Below are positions 34,731 to 43,685 of a stretch of DNA of 64,000 nucleotides, piece by piece (within the stretch, counting starts at the first letter, position 1; each line of letters opens with the position of its first letter). The notes beneath the pieces are model-generated. The model did no database searches. It was not told where the DNA came from and saw only the letters and a program-made list of their open reading frames with translations. The DNA lies in assembly GCA_963729815.1 (NCBI GenBank), contig CAVSPU010000004.1:1-64000 (forward strand), read 5' to 3'. The position numbers and the translations under genes were made by a program. Source of the stretch: DAHUXN01 sp963729815. Its GTDB lineage: Bacteria > Acidobacteriota > Terriglobia > Acidiferrales > UBA7541.

Positions 34731-35535
34731 GATGCCCTAGGCCACCTCTTTTGATCGCAACGGTACGGGGCCGCAACATTTTTTCGTAAACAAAGTTACC
34801 GAGCTTTGCCACCCATTGCATTCCACTGACCAGGTAATAGTGCTCAGTTACGACAGCGCCCCCGAAAGACAATTTGAATCGAGAGAAGTTATCCTCGAGA
34901 TGCCGGATCCCGCCGAAATCAAAAATGGCAAATCCCCGGGAGTGATAGCGCTGCATCTCATGCCAATGCAGGTATCGGTTGAGCGCCCCGCACGCGGCAG
35001 CATCTTCTGGGTTTTGTAGCCGCCGGCTCCCGGAATAAAGCAGCCTGACGATTCTGGCCTGAGAATCGCAAAGCAAGAAGTGGCAGCAAAGAGGTTCTCC
35101 GTTCAGGTAAAGCACGAGCGTTTCGCCGTGAGTTGCGTATTCCCTTAGCCATGCAGCGGGGAATCTGGGCAGGCCCTTGGTCTTAGCAAAGTCGTTGTAC
35201 ACACCCAAGAAGTCGCGGTGGGCTTTTGGAGAATTGAGTTCAATCTCGACCCTGTCCAGCATTTTCTCAGCGCGCCGAATCTCGTAACGGCAGCTTTTCT
35301 TTTTCATCCCCTGCAGGATTCCATCGGGTCCGGCCGACAGGTCCACCCAAGCGGTCCGCAACTGTCGATGCTTGACCAGACTCGGGAACATTCCAAGATC
35401 TGCGGAAGCGCCGAAAAAGCGCACGACGTCGTTTGGCCGCAAGGATTGGCTGATCTCGTGTACCGCTTCATGACTTGGAAACCAGACCTTGCGATAGCGA
35501 AGCAACCCGCCCACTCGTCGTTCGATAGTCACCAT
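34720..35535 (-). CDS. FemAB/GNAT-like acyl- or aminoacyl-transferase
   Basis: About 271 aa from ATG 35535; upstream in-frame codons are unlikely to be translated because a small open frame ends one base before this ATG. The double-GNAT-like fold is suggested by SCRYEIRRAEK (substrate-helix region), VLYLNGEPLCCHFLL and GFAIFDFGGI, matching the BioF2/FemAB-like acetyltransferases found in PEP-CTERM-type and acidobacterial EPS loci. It may acylate the polymer or its sugar donors. Confidence 0.75.
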   Translation of the reverse strand: MVTIERRVGGLLRYRKVWFPSHEAVHEISQSLRPNDVVRFFGASADLGMFPSLVKHRQLRTAWVDLSAGPDGILQGMKKKSCRYEIRRAEKMLDRVEIELNSPKAHRDFLGVYNDFAKTKGLPRFPAAWLREYATHGETLVLYLNGEPLCCHFLLCDSQARIVRLLYSGSRRLQNPEDAAACGALNRYLHWHEMQRYHSRGFAIFDFGGIRHLEDNFSRFKLSFGGAVVTEHYYLVSGMQWVAKLGNFVYEKMLRPRTVAIKRGGLGHHAE

Positions 35536-35536
35536 G

Positions 35537-35881
35537 TCAGTGCGGGCCTCGGGACCGAGCTGAGTGCGCAGGCCCGTTGGCCTGCCAGATGGCGATGAGG
35601 GACTTGGTGAGGCCAAGGAGGCCCTCCCGGACAATCTTCGCCTCGGAGAGAAGCTGGCTCATCTTCCTCGCTTCGCGCGAGTGGATCTCTTCGCACATCG
35701 ATTTCTCACGTCGTCGGTCGGCGCTCTGGAGGTGAACATGGCTGAAGCCATGCCGGGCTGCGAGCGTTAACGTCTTTGACGGAAATGCCGATTGCAACGA
35801 CTGACCACGCCTCCTCTCGTAGCCGCCTGTGACGCCGCCCAGGCAGCCCGGTTTCCACGGTATCTCCACTACATCCGACAT
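35537..35881 (-). CDS. Possible small protein upstream of the FemAB-like gene
   Basis: 114 aa if it starts at ATG 35881. The last part (EAKIVREGLLGLTKSLIAIW) is helix-like and its codons are GC-rich at position 3. Its stop is one base before the next ATG, a spacing typical of coupling. The first half looks less like protein, so a shorter start, or no gene, is possible. It fills the 416-base gap between the polymerase/ligase gene and the FemAB-like gene. No family recognised. Confidence 0.3.
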   Translation of the reverse strand: MSDVVEIPWKPGCLGGVTGGYERRRGQSLQSAFPSKTLTLAARHGFSHVHLQSADRRREKSMCEEIHSREARKMSQLLSEAKIVREGLLGLTKSLIAIWQANGPAHSARSRGPH

Positions 35882-35951
35882 CGCGGAGCGTTGGGGGGCT
35901 TGATCCACGCGAAGATCACGTCCGCTCGCAACATGAGTATCGATGCGTCCG

Positions 35952-37355
35952 TTAGGTGGGTTGGGCTTCCGGGCAACCGGGCAACGGTGCACGCCGGCAA
36001 TTCGGACTTGAACGCCGCCGTGCGATGAGAGCGGGAGCGATCGCGGCTCCCAGCAGCAGGAAGAAAGGGATCGCATTGATGGGAGTTTCGAAGAAGTCCT
36101 CGAACATCGACATCGCCAAGAAGGCTGACCAGCACATGAGTCCAAACGGGAGGCCTGTAATTCGATTACTGCGCCAAAGGAGCCGTGCGATCTCAATCTG
36201 CAAGAGAGCGAAGAGAGTAACTCCCAGCCAGCCGGAGAACGCGAGCGCATAAAAGAAATCGCTGTGCGGAGTCTGGATAAAGGTGCCGGCAGCAATATCC
36301 GGATTCAGATTTCCGATGGGATAACCGTACCCGAATCCGAGCAGTGCGCTAGACAGTCGAGCGTGAACCTCCTCCCAGATGGCCGCCCACCAGACCAGTC
36401 GCCATTCCGCCGTGCCCGCAGCGTAACTGACGTCCTCGGGTGTTGCCAGCCGCGCCGCAAGACCCTGGCTCAACGGGGCGATCGCCCGAGCCACTAGGTA
36501 ATCCGCCGAAATCCTGGTTCCAGTTCCAACATTATCTCCACGGCCCTTAGGTGACTGAAGGCTAAGATGTGTCACGTACATGAATCCCAAGAGGATAACG
36601 ATGACGCTCGCAGCTATCGCCACCTGTTTGAATTTTTTTGTGAGCCATGCGAACACGAGGACGCCGACAGCGAAACCCACCCATTCTCCCCGGACCTGCA
36701 GGCCCAACAGAACCAACGCGTTCAGCGCGATTAAGTGCCAAACCTTTCGCAGTCGTGGCTCGAGAACAATAAGGCCCAAGAGGACAATCGCGGACGCGCC
36801 GGAAGGCTCCGAGAAGAGAAGCACAGGCTTAGGTGCGTCAGCAGTTCCCGGCATCGTCCACGGTATCCGACTTAGGAAAAGTACGCAGGCGAGTCCGTAG
36901 CACCCGTTGAACCACGCCAGGGTACGAACAACGCGGCGCAGAAAGTCTCGGTCCTTCAGGCCAACCCAGACTCCGAGGAAGAAGAAAAGGGGATAATAAT
37001 TGAACGCTGTGTCCCGAACGGCCGTTAAGGCAGGATATCCCTGCAGGATTCCCCGCAGCGCCTCGAACCCGCCATACAAGAGGAGAAGCAATACCAGCCA
37101 GTCGAAACGCTTCAACTGCGGAACGCGATGTGCAAGACACAGCCACAAACCCTGCTTCGTTCTTGGCCCGAACATCAAGAACGCGGCGAGAGCCATCTCG
37201 CCGATGTAAATGCTGAACCACGGCAGACCCAAGTAGGCAAAGGCCCGGCCTATGCCTAGATAGCCGACAACCAAGAAGGCGGCAAGTTCCGGCCACTTGC
37301 GGCTGGGCTGCACTGCAGGACTGGGGAGGAATAACGCTTGGGTCTGGTCCGTCAT
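35952..37355 (-). CDS. O-antigen ligase/Wzy-like polymerase
   Basis: 467 aa with about 10-12 membrane helices and one large periplasmic loop (about 250-350, between GRGDNVGTGT and HSDFF), the arrangement of Wzy_C polymerases and WaaL ligases. The loop contains RISAD and H-S-D-F, typical of the family's catalytic region. It polymerises the lipid-linked repeat units or transfers the chain to an acceptor. The following methyltransferase gene is only 10 bases away. Confidence 0.85.
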   Translation of the reverse strand: MTDQTQALFLPSPAVQPSRKWPELAAFLVVGYLGIGRAFAYLGLPWFSIYIGEMALAAFLMFGPRTKQGLWLCLAHRVPQLKRFDWLVLLLLLYGGFEALRGILQGYPALTAVRDTAFNYYPLFFFLGVWVGLKDRDFLRRVVRTLAWFNGCYGLACVLFLSRIPWTMPGTADAPKPVLLFSEPSGASAIVLLGLIVLEPRLRKVWHLIALNALVLLGLQVRGEWVGFAVGVLVFAWLTKKFKQVAIAASVIVILLGFMYVTHLSLQSPKGRGDNVGTGTRISADYLVARAIAPLSQGLAARLATPEDVSYAAGTAEWRLVWWAAIWEEVHARLSSALLGFGYGYPIGNLNPDIAAGTFIQTPHSDFFYALAFSGWLGVTLFALLQIEIARLLWRSNRITGLPFGLMCWSAFLAMSMFEDFFETPINAIPFFLLLGAAIAPALIARRRSSPNCRRAPLPGCPEAQPT

Positions 37356-37365
37356 TCTTCAGGTT

Positions 37366-38082
37366 TCAAGTTAAAGCGGGACGCGTGCCCGGCTTGTGCA
37401 GTTTTGTCAGCCTTCGTGCCGCAGGGTCTATGTAATGTAGCCGGACCTTAATGGCCTTTCGATCAAAAAACTCATCCACAGCTTTTTTGCAGCCCTGCCA
37501 TTCACCGTAGTCATCGATCTGCACGATCCCGCCCTCGGAAACGCGATCCCAGAGATTTTCGAGGCAAGCTTTAGTGCTCTCGTACCAATCGCCGTCAATG
37601 TGCAGAAGGCTGATCTTCCCCGTGTCGGTCATGGGCAAAGTCTCCTGAAACATTCCCTTGACGAGCCGATAGTTGCGAAGCCTCAGACAGCGAAGCAGGT
37701 TATCAACTTCGCTAAATTCACCCCGACATTTTCCAATCAACTGAACCGCGCGTTCGTAGTCGGGATTTTCGCGTGACGGTGCGGGAAGCCCCTGGAAAGT
37801 ATCAAATAAAAAGACCTGACGGCCGGGGTCAGCCTCACTCAGGGCAGTGGCTATCGTCGCTCCACTGCCGCCCTTCGCCACGCCGCATTCCACCGCACTG
37901 CCTTTTATGCCGTGTTTGACGACATAAAGTGCAGCCTCATACAGGGAGCGCAACGTTTCATAACGAAGAAGTGTGTGTTCTCGGACCACAGGGTAAACGC
38001 GCTTGGCGAAGTGGTCCGGCCAAATGATGGCTCTTGCCCGCAATGTGAAGCGGGGGATGTCCCGGAATGTACGGCTGCGCAT
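37366..38082 (-). CDS. TylF/MycF-type O-methyltransferase
   Basis: 238 aa from ATG 38082, chosen because GGGGAGGA lies just upstream; the open frame extends further but would overlap the flippase gene. SAM motif I reads AVECGVAKGGSG, and later LLHIDGDWYES and IVQIDDYG supply the acidic metal ligands (Asp pairs) of Mg2+-dependent TylF methyltransferases. It likely methylates a deoxysugar of the EPS. Confidence 0.85.
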   Translation of the reverse strand: MRSRTFRDIPRFTLRARAIIWPDHFAKRVYPVVREHTLLRYETLRSLYEAALYVVKHGIKGSAVECGVAKGGSGATIATALSEADPGRQVFLFDTFQGLPAPSRENPDYERAVQLIGKCRGEFSEVDNLLRCLRLRNYRLVKGMFQETLPMTDTGKISLLHIDGDWYESTKACLENLWDRVSEGGIVQIDDYGEWQGCKKAVDEFFDRKAIKVRLHYIDPAARRLTKLHKPGTRPALT

Positions 38083-38183
38083 CAGTCCTCCCCTTCGTGC
38101 CAACTCGTAAAGCCGGCCATTATGCAGACTCCGGAGTTTGAATGTGTTCGCCTGAGGTTGCCAGATAGCCAGTCCTCGCACAG

Positions 38184-39593
38184 CTATCCACAGGACCCTG
38201 CCGACCGAAGTCTCTGATAGAAAAACCACAACGCACCAGCGAACGTTGCGTACGATGCAAGATACCCGGCGACCGCCCCGAGTACTCCCCAAGTCGCTGT
38301 CAACCAAAGGCCGAAACTCACGGCAACGGCGCTCGCCGGCACGTTTGCCCAAAATAATCGGTCGGGACGCTCGAAAGCGCGCAGAGCGCCTCCAAAGGTG
38401 ACGCTGCAAGCTGTCACTAGCGGCACCAGTCCAACCAAGAGCACCGGCAGCCCGGAGTATTCCAGATATTTTCCCCCGTAGAGGAGATTGATGATTGGGA
38501 TACGAAAAAACCACAAGATCATCAAATAGACCGCAGCTCCCGCAACAAAGACGCTCGTGACGCACCGCACCGTCTGGCGCAAAAGACGGGGACCGCCTCC
38601 GTCGAGATGGCGAACAAGGAGCGGAATCGTGAGCACCCCGAAGGCGGTCAGGCTCTGGATTCCAGGCATTGCTATGTTCATGATTGCCTTCAGCGCACCA
38701 GCCCCTTTGAGGCCGAACCATACCGGCAGCGCCAAGTAGTAAAGATTCAAGAGGGTCCATGATGGAAAAACGGCCGCAAGCACCCACCGGCCGTAGGCCC
38801 AGTGCTCGGAAGTGGCCCTTCTTGCGGATAGTTTCCACGATGCATGAGACCACTGGGGGCGCAGCCACATCAGGTGCAAACCGGCAGCGAGCAAAGCCGC
38901 CACTCCCATCGCGAGGATTGCGGTCGCCGGCGTGAGGATCTGTTCTGCATGCAAACCGCAGACGAGTATCGGAAGGCTACAAAAGAAAACCGCACCGCCT
39001 GCGGCGGCACGGCCGGGTTGCAGTTCGATGTAGAACGCCCGGCGAGTCAGCCACGCGAGCAATACCAATGGCAGTACAAAGCCTAAGGCGCATAAAGCGT
39101 GCCCGACAGGTTGCGAGTACAGCTGCCCGACTAAAAAGCCGCCTCCGCATAGGATCAAGCCGGTGGGTATTGTCAAAAGCCAATGTCCACAGAGCACGAT
39201 TCCGAGGTAGCTTCGCCGCTTTTCGAGATACCGGCCCGAACCGAAGACGAGCATCGGTTCGATTAAGAGCGCAACGTGGACAGCGCCCGCCAGCAAGAAC
39301 ACGGAATAAGCAACAGCGAAGGCGCCGTAACCTGCCGGATCCAGCCACCGCGCGAGCAGGATATTCAGTGCAAACTGCGCTCCTGCAAACAGTGCTTGAT
39401 CCGCGAGGGCCAGACTGCCCTTGGTTCCCCAGGCAAGTAGCCAAGTTAGTCGTGGCGAGAGGCGCCCTGTCCGTGAAGTTTCTACGACCGGACGGGGCGG
39501 GGCTGCGATCGTCTCGACCAAGCGTGAACGAGTCAGCGCGGGAGTTTCGTCGGCCGGGCATGCGTCCTTTCCCGAAAGCCAGGCGCCTTTCAT
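38184..39593 (-). CDS. Wzx-type polysaccharide flippase
   Basis: About 469 aa from ATG 39593, whose ATGA overlaps the stop of the epimerase gene. Roughly 12-14 membrane helices with charged loops, and the early LLARWLDPAGYGAFAVAYS segment, are typical of the polysaccharide transporter (PST) family. It flips lipid-linked repeat units across the inner membrane for Wzy. The N-terminal 50 residues are polar and variable. Confidence 0.87.
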   Translation of the reverse strand: MKGAWLSGKDACPADETPALTRSRLVETIAAPPRPVVETSRTGRLSPRLTWLLAWGTKGSLALADQALFAGAQFALNILLARWLDPAGYGAFAVAYSVFLLAGAVHVALLIEPMLVFGSGRYLEKRRSYLGIVLCGHWLLTIPTGLILCGGGFLVGQLYSQPVGHALCALGFVLPLVLLAWLTRRAFYIELQPGRAAAGGAVFFCSLPILVCGLHAEQILTPATAILAMGVAALLAAGLHLMWLRPQWSHASWKLSARRATSEHWAYGRWVLAAVFPSWTLLNLYYLALPVWFGLKGAGALKAIMNIAMPGIQSLTAFGVLTIPLLVRHLDGGGPRLLRQTVRCVTSVFVAGAAVYLMILWFFRIPIINLLYGGKYLEYSGLPVLLVGLVPLVTACSVTFGGALRAFERPDRLFWANVPASAVAVSFGLWLTATWGVLGAVAGYLASYATFAGALWFFYQRLRSAGSCG

Positions 39594-40654
39594 AGGCATC
39601 GAGCGTGCGCCCCGGACCACTCGTGGAACCATTTCATCGTCATTTGCAGGCCTCGCCTCAGGCCGACTTTCGGTTCCCAAGCGAGAACGCGCCGGATCTT
39701 CTTGATTGAGGAATAATTCTTCCGGATATCAGCTTGGCGTGGAGGACCGTAAGCTATGGCAACATCCGAGCGACTCGTAAGCTTCACCATCTCGGCCAAC
39801 TGCCCGATGGTTGTCTCGGTGCCCGTTGCCACCTGAAAAACCTCGCCGCAAACGCCGCTTTCGAGGGCAAGAAGAATTGCGCGGCAAAGATCGCCGACAT
39901 AAATGAAATCTCGCGTCTGGTGGCCGTCGCCGTCAACAATTGCTCTACCCTCAGCCGAGATGTCCTTGAAAAACTTGGTCACCACGCTTCCCTTATGCTC
40001 CGAGAAAGGCCCATAGACATTGCCAAAGCGCAGCACGACAGTTCCCAAACCCCACGAGCCGTGGTAGGCGAGGCAGTAGGCTTCGCCAGCGAGCTTGCTG
40101 GCTCCATAAGGCGAAATGGGCAGTGGCGCTTTGTCCTCGGTGGCAGGCGGGGGTTGGCGCCCGAGGGGGGCATTCGACGAAGCAAAAATGACTCGTGGAC
40201 CGCAACCAGCCGCGCCATCAGCCTGCGCCGCCGCCCGTCCTTTTTCCGCTCGACAAGCTTCCAGTATATTGAGCGTGCCGAGAACGTTGATTTCGCAATC
40301 CTTTCTCGGATCGCTCAACGAACCTGGCACGCCGGTTTGCGCGGCGAGATGAACGACGCCGTCCTTGCCGGAGACGGCCCGTTCGACTGTCGTCCGGTCG
40401 AGGATGTCGCCGTGAATGAGTTCCACGGACAAGCCGTCGAGATACTCGCGTCGTCCGGCGGTGAGGGTGTCGAGCACCGTGACCCGGTAGCCGCGCTCGA
40501 GCAGCAACCGAACGAGATTCGCACCGATGAAACCGGCGCCGCCGGTGACAAGAAGACGTCGGAGATGCAATCCGCCGGGACGACGCGGCTCAGGTTTTTT
40601 GCCTTTGACCGACATCTGGGCGCTTACTTTCCCGTTGGAGTTGCGTCTTGCCAT
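39590..40654 (-). CDS. NAD-dependent sugar epimerase (UDP-glucose 4-epimerase-like)
   Basis: 354 aa extended SDR. It has a Lys/Arg-rich N-tail of about 30 residues, then GGAGFIGANL (NAD motif), SSNAPLG in place of the usual SSx-x-VYG, and YGASK (Y-x3-K). The C-terminal KIRRVLAWEPKVGL is typical of GalE and GDP-mannose dehydratases. No Shine-Dalgarno is seen for ATG 40654; ATG at codon 14 is an alternative start. The substrate is unclear. Confidence 0.82.
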   Translation of the reverse strand: MARRNSNGKVSAQMSVKGKKPEPRRPGGLHLRRLLVTGGAGFIGANLVRLLLERGYRVTVLDTLTAGRREYLDGLSVELIHGDILDRTTVERAVSGKDGVVHLAAQTGVPGSLSDPRKDCEINVLGTLNILEACRAEKGRAAAQADGAAGCGPRVIFASSNAPLGRQPPPATEDKAPLPISPYGASKLAGEAYCLAYHGSWGLGTVVLRFGNVYGPFSEHKGSVVTKFFKDISAEGRAIVDGDGHQTRDFIYVGDLCRAILLALESGVCGEVFQVATGTETTIGQLAEMVKLTSRSDVAIAYGPPRQADIRKNYSSIKKIRRVLAWEPKVGLRRGLQMTMKWFHEWSGAHARCL

Positions 40655-40702
40655 GATTGACGCGACGTCGCCGAGTAAAACTTTACTCGCCTGAGTCGCG
40701 AG

Positions 40703-41899
40703 TTATGCTCCGGCCCACATCAACTTCAATTCGTCCATTTCTTTCGCGTGGCCATCCCACTTGACACGGGGCGATATGATGTCGCGTTTAATGCGCGATT
40801 GGAACGTCTTAATGCGCTCAAGAACACTGTTGATAAGCACGTCGGAGAGAAGATGAGGTTCCAGGCCGAGCTCCAGTAATTTGGTGTGGGCCGGATTGTA
40901 GTAGTGCTCTTCGAGCTCAACGCGGGGGTTCTCCACGCGTTCGACCACCGCTGAGATTCCCAGCTTTCCGGCTTGTTGAACAACCACCTCCGCGAGCTGA
41001 GTGATGCTGAACGTCTCGGTGAATTGATTGAACACCCGGTATTCTCCAGGTTCCGCCGGATTCAAGATTGCCAATTCGATGCAGCGTAGCGTGTCACGAA
41101 TATTCAGGAAGCCGCGCTTCTGACCTCCCTTTCCGTACACGCTGATGGGAATTCCGGCAATGGCTTGCACGCAGAAACGGTTGAGTGCGGTGCCGAAGAC
41201 CTCGTCGTAGTGGAAACTGGTGTCCAGGCGATCATCCAATTTGGTTTCGTCCGTCTCGATGCCGTACACAACGCCCTGGTGCAGGTCCGTGGCTGCGAGG
41301 TTCCATATCTTGCAAGCCAAGCGCATGTTGTGGCTGTCATGCACCTTGGAAAGGTGATAGAAAGAGCCGGGCTGGCAGGGAAAAGGAAGCACGTCACGTC
41401 TTCCCTTGTGTTCGATGTGGATGAAGCCCTCTTCAATGTCAATATTCGGTGTACCGTATTCGCCCATTGTGCCGAGCTTCACGAGCCGGCACTCTGGAGC
41501 AATCTTTCTCATTGCCCAAAGCACATTGAGCGTGCCGGTGACGTTATTTACTTGCGTGAATACCGCGCGGTTGTGGTCAATCATGGAATAAGGAGCCGAC
41601 GGCTGCTCGCCGTAATGGACGATGGCGTCCGGCTGGAATTTTTCCAGAACCCCTTCAACAACGCCGTAATTTCGGAGGTCGCCGACAAATAGTTCGATTT
41701 GCTCGCCGCTCGCCTCTCGCCACGCCTTCACGCGATCGTGCAAGGTGTGAATAGGGATTAAGGGCTCGACGTTCAGTTCCATTTCCCAGCGGCGTTTGGC
41801 GAAATTGTCCAACACGGCCACGGTGTGGCCGCAGCGCGACAAATACATCGCCGTGGGCCATCCGAGATATCCGTCGCCGCCCAAAATCAAAATCCTCAT
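40703..41899 (-). CDS. UDP-sulfoquinovose synthase-like enzyme (SqdB/Agl3)
   Basis: 398 aa. The protein starts with GGDGYLGWP and contains GEQPSAPYSMID, TMGEYGTPNIDIEEG and YHLSK, motifs that mark SQD1/SqdB rather than ordinary epimerases. The enzyme makes UDP-sulfoquinovose from UDP-glucose and sulfite. In plants and phototrophs it serves sulfolipid; in Sulfolobus, Agl3 serves glycan. No SqdX/SQD2 transferase is in the window, so a sulfonated EPS sugar is inferred. A related 4-epimerase-like reaction cannot be excluded. Confidence 0.78.
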   Translation of the reverse strand: MRILILGGDGYLGWPTAMYLSRCGHTVAVLDNFAKRRWEMELNVEPLIPIHTLHDRVKAWREASGEQIELFVGDLRNYGVVEGVLEKFQPDAIVHYGEQPSAPYSMIDHNRAVFTQVNNVTGTLNVLWAMRKIAPECRLVKLGTMGEYGTPNIDIEEGFIHIEHKGRRDVLPFPCQPGSFYHLSKVHDSHNMRLACKIWNLAATDLHQGVVYGIETDETKLDDRLDTSFHYDEVFGTALNRFCVQAIAGIPISVYGKGGQKRGFLNIRDTLRCIELAILNPAEPGEYRVFNQFTETFSITQLAEVVVQQAGKLGISAVVERVENPRVELEEHYYNPAHTKLLELGLEPHLLSDVLINSVLERIKTFQSRIKRDIISPRVKWDGHAKEMDELKLMWAGA

Positions 41900-42118
41900 A
41901 TTTCCTCCTAGTTGATTGGGATCAATCTGTTGATGGACATGAGCCGTCAGAGGGGTCAGACACAGAACTCGCCTCTACGCGAGCTATCACGAGGGATGTC
42001 TGTGGTCATGGAACTCCGCCGCGAGTCTGGCGATCCGAGCTCCTCCCGCCGGAGCTTTCAAAGCTGCGTTACTGGGATCCATGTTGTAACCAAACCATTT
42101 ATTATTTTCTGAGGAGGC
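41900..42118 (-). other. Palindrome-rich spacer inside the EPS locus
   Basis: 219 bases between the sugar transferase and the SqdB-like gene, on the minus strand. It contains the palindrome AGCTTTCAAAGCT (42053-42065) next to GC-rich inverted segments (CTCCGCCG ... CCGCCGGAG). The same strand has a 17-codon open frame with no recognisable product. It may be an interspersed repeat or an mRNA-processing site. No promoter was recognised. Confidence 0.3.
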
Positions 42119-43630
42119 TTATGAGCCGGTGCCCTTCAACAAGACCGGCAAAGTCCGCAGGAGAATCTTGAGGTCGAGCAGGTAGCTCCAGTTTTCGATG
42201 TACTTGCTGTCCAGGGCGATGTTCTTTTCAAATGAAGGATCACCTCTAGCCTCCGTCTGCCACAAACAGGTGATGCCAGGGGTCACATCGAGCCGGCGGA
42301 AGTGCTCGAGCGTGTAGTTCTTGACGTCGTCCAGGGGATGCGGCCGAGGCCCGACGAGGCTCATTTCACCCTTGAACACGTTCCATAACTGCGGCATCTC
42401 GTCTAGGCTGTATTTGCGCAGAAATCCGCCGATGCGTGTCAATCGCGGATCGTTCGAAATCTTGAAAAACGGTCCTTCGCGTTCATTCAAGTGTCTCAAG
42501 TCATCTTTCTTGTCATCGGCATCCGCCACCATCGTGCGGAACTTGAGGCAGGAGAATTCGCGACCCTTTTTCCCCATACGGCAGGAGCGATAAAGAAACG
42601 GGCCGGGCGAGTCAATCTTGATCGCCAAAGCAATAAGAATAAGGAAGGGCGAAAGTAAAATCAGCCCAACCCCCGCTCCGACCACATCCGTCATGCGCTT
42701 CAAGAAAAGACCGAACGCGGGAATCGGCTCGCGATGCAGCACTCGGACGGGAACGTCGCCAACGAATTCCAGCGGGCACTGCCAGGCCATGCCGTCGTAG
42801 AGCTCCGGGACCACCTTGACGCCCAGGTTCAATTGCATCGCTTCGAGCGCCAATTGCTTCACCAATTCGCGCTCCGATGGGAGTGTGATGAAAACCTCAT
42901 CGATGAATTGCTGCCGCGCCACCCTTGCGAGATCATGCGTGGTTCCCAGAATCCGTGAATCGCCGTGGTGATTTGAATCGAGGAATCCTCGAACGTCGTA
43001 TCCCAGGGTGGGACTTGCTTGCAGGTACTCCGCCAGCAGTGCTCCCGCTCTCTCCGCCCCAATGATGATCGCGTGCTGGAGACCGATCCCCTTCGCCAGC
43101 CTCCGCCGTATCCAGTACTGCCGACACAGCCGCCAGCCGCTCAAGAAGAGAAGGGTGCACACGGCTGTCGAACCCACGACGACCCGAGAGACTGTTTTGA
43201 TTCCTGAAAGATAGATGAAAGCAGTTAGGATGACCGTGGCAATGGCCACCGCTTGCACCACGAGCAAGCCTTCCATCAGAGGCGACCGACCAGGATCGAA
43301 ACTGTACAGTCTTTGCGCATAGGCAACGAGCACGAGAAGAGCTGCGTAAACCAGAAGAAATCCGGGGTATGCTCCGGCCATCCCATGCGGGACCACCCGG
43401 AGGTGATCCGGGAAACTCAGGTTCGAGAAGGGTATAGGACCAGAGAAGCGCATACGATACGCCATCAGCGCACTTGCGCCGACCAGCAGGATATCCAGCA
43501 GCACTGGACCAAGAACATTCCAGCGGGGCGCGCCATTTTGCCAATGGTTGTCCCGTCGAATGGTTTCGATCGGAGCAGGAGAATGCTGATGTAGTTTCGG
43601 AGCCTGAGCAGGAGCTTGGGCTGCGCTCAT
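42119..43630 (-). CDS. Undecaprenyl-phosphate sugar phosphotransferase (WcaJ/WbaP type)
   Basis: 503 aa. Five N-terminal membrane helices (about 25-150) precede a Rossmann-like NAD-binding-type domain (about 155-300). The C-terminal catalytic domain has KFRTM, the acidic DEMPQLWNVFKGEMSLVGPRP and LDLKILLRT motifs of polyisoprenyl-phosphate hexose-1-phosphate transferases. It attaches the first sugar phosphate to undecaprenyl phosphate and so starts EPS repeat assembly. It lies 55 bases downstream of the antiterminator gene. Confidence 0.92.
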   Translation of the reverse strand: MSAAQAPAQAPKLHQHSPAPIETIRRDNHWQNGAPRWNVLGPVLLDILLVGASALMAYRMRFSGPIPFSNLSFPDHLRVVPHGMAGAYPGFLLVYAALLVLVAYAQRLYSFDPGRSPLMEGLLVVQAVAIATVILTAFIYLSGIKTVSRVVVGSTAVCTLLFLSGWRLCRQYWIRRRLAKGIGLQHAIIIGAERAGALLAEYLQASPTLGYDVRGFLDSNHHGDSRILGTTHDLARVARQQFIDEVFITLPSERELVKQLALEAMQLNLGVKVVPELYDGMAWQCPLEFVGDVPVRVLHREPIPAFGLFLKRMTDVVGAGVGLILLSPFLILIALAIKIDSPGPFLYRSCRMGKKGREFSCLKFRTMVADADDKKDDLRHLNEREGPFFKISNDPRLTRIGGFLRKYSLDEMPQLWNVFKGEMSLVGPRPHPLDDVKNYTLEHFRRLDVTPGITCLWQTEARGDPSFEKNIALDSKYIENWSYLLDLKILLRTLPVLLKGTGS

Positions 43631-43685
43631 TCCCTATCTTTCTCTATCGTCTTGATTTTTCAAATTCAGTGAGCGGGACTGGGTC

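Noticed and set aside
37366..38868. 500-aa reading of the TylF-type methyltransferase
   Set aside because: Its first 260 residues overlap the flippase gene and do not resemble a protein; a good ribosome binding site marks the start at 38082.
39734..40660. Plus-strand open frame (308 aa) opposite the sugar epimerase
   Set aside because: A shadow of the Y-x3-K epimerase; no domain is recognisable in the antisense frame.
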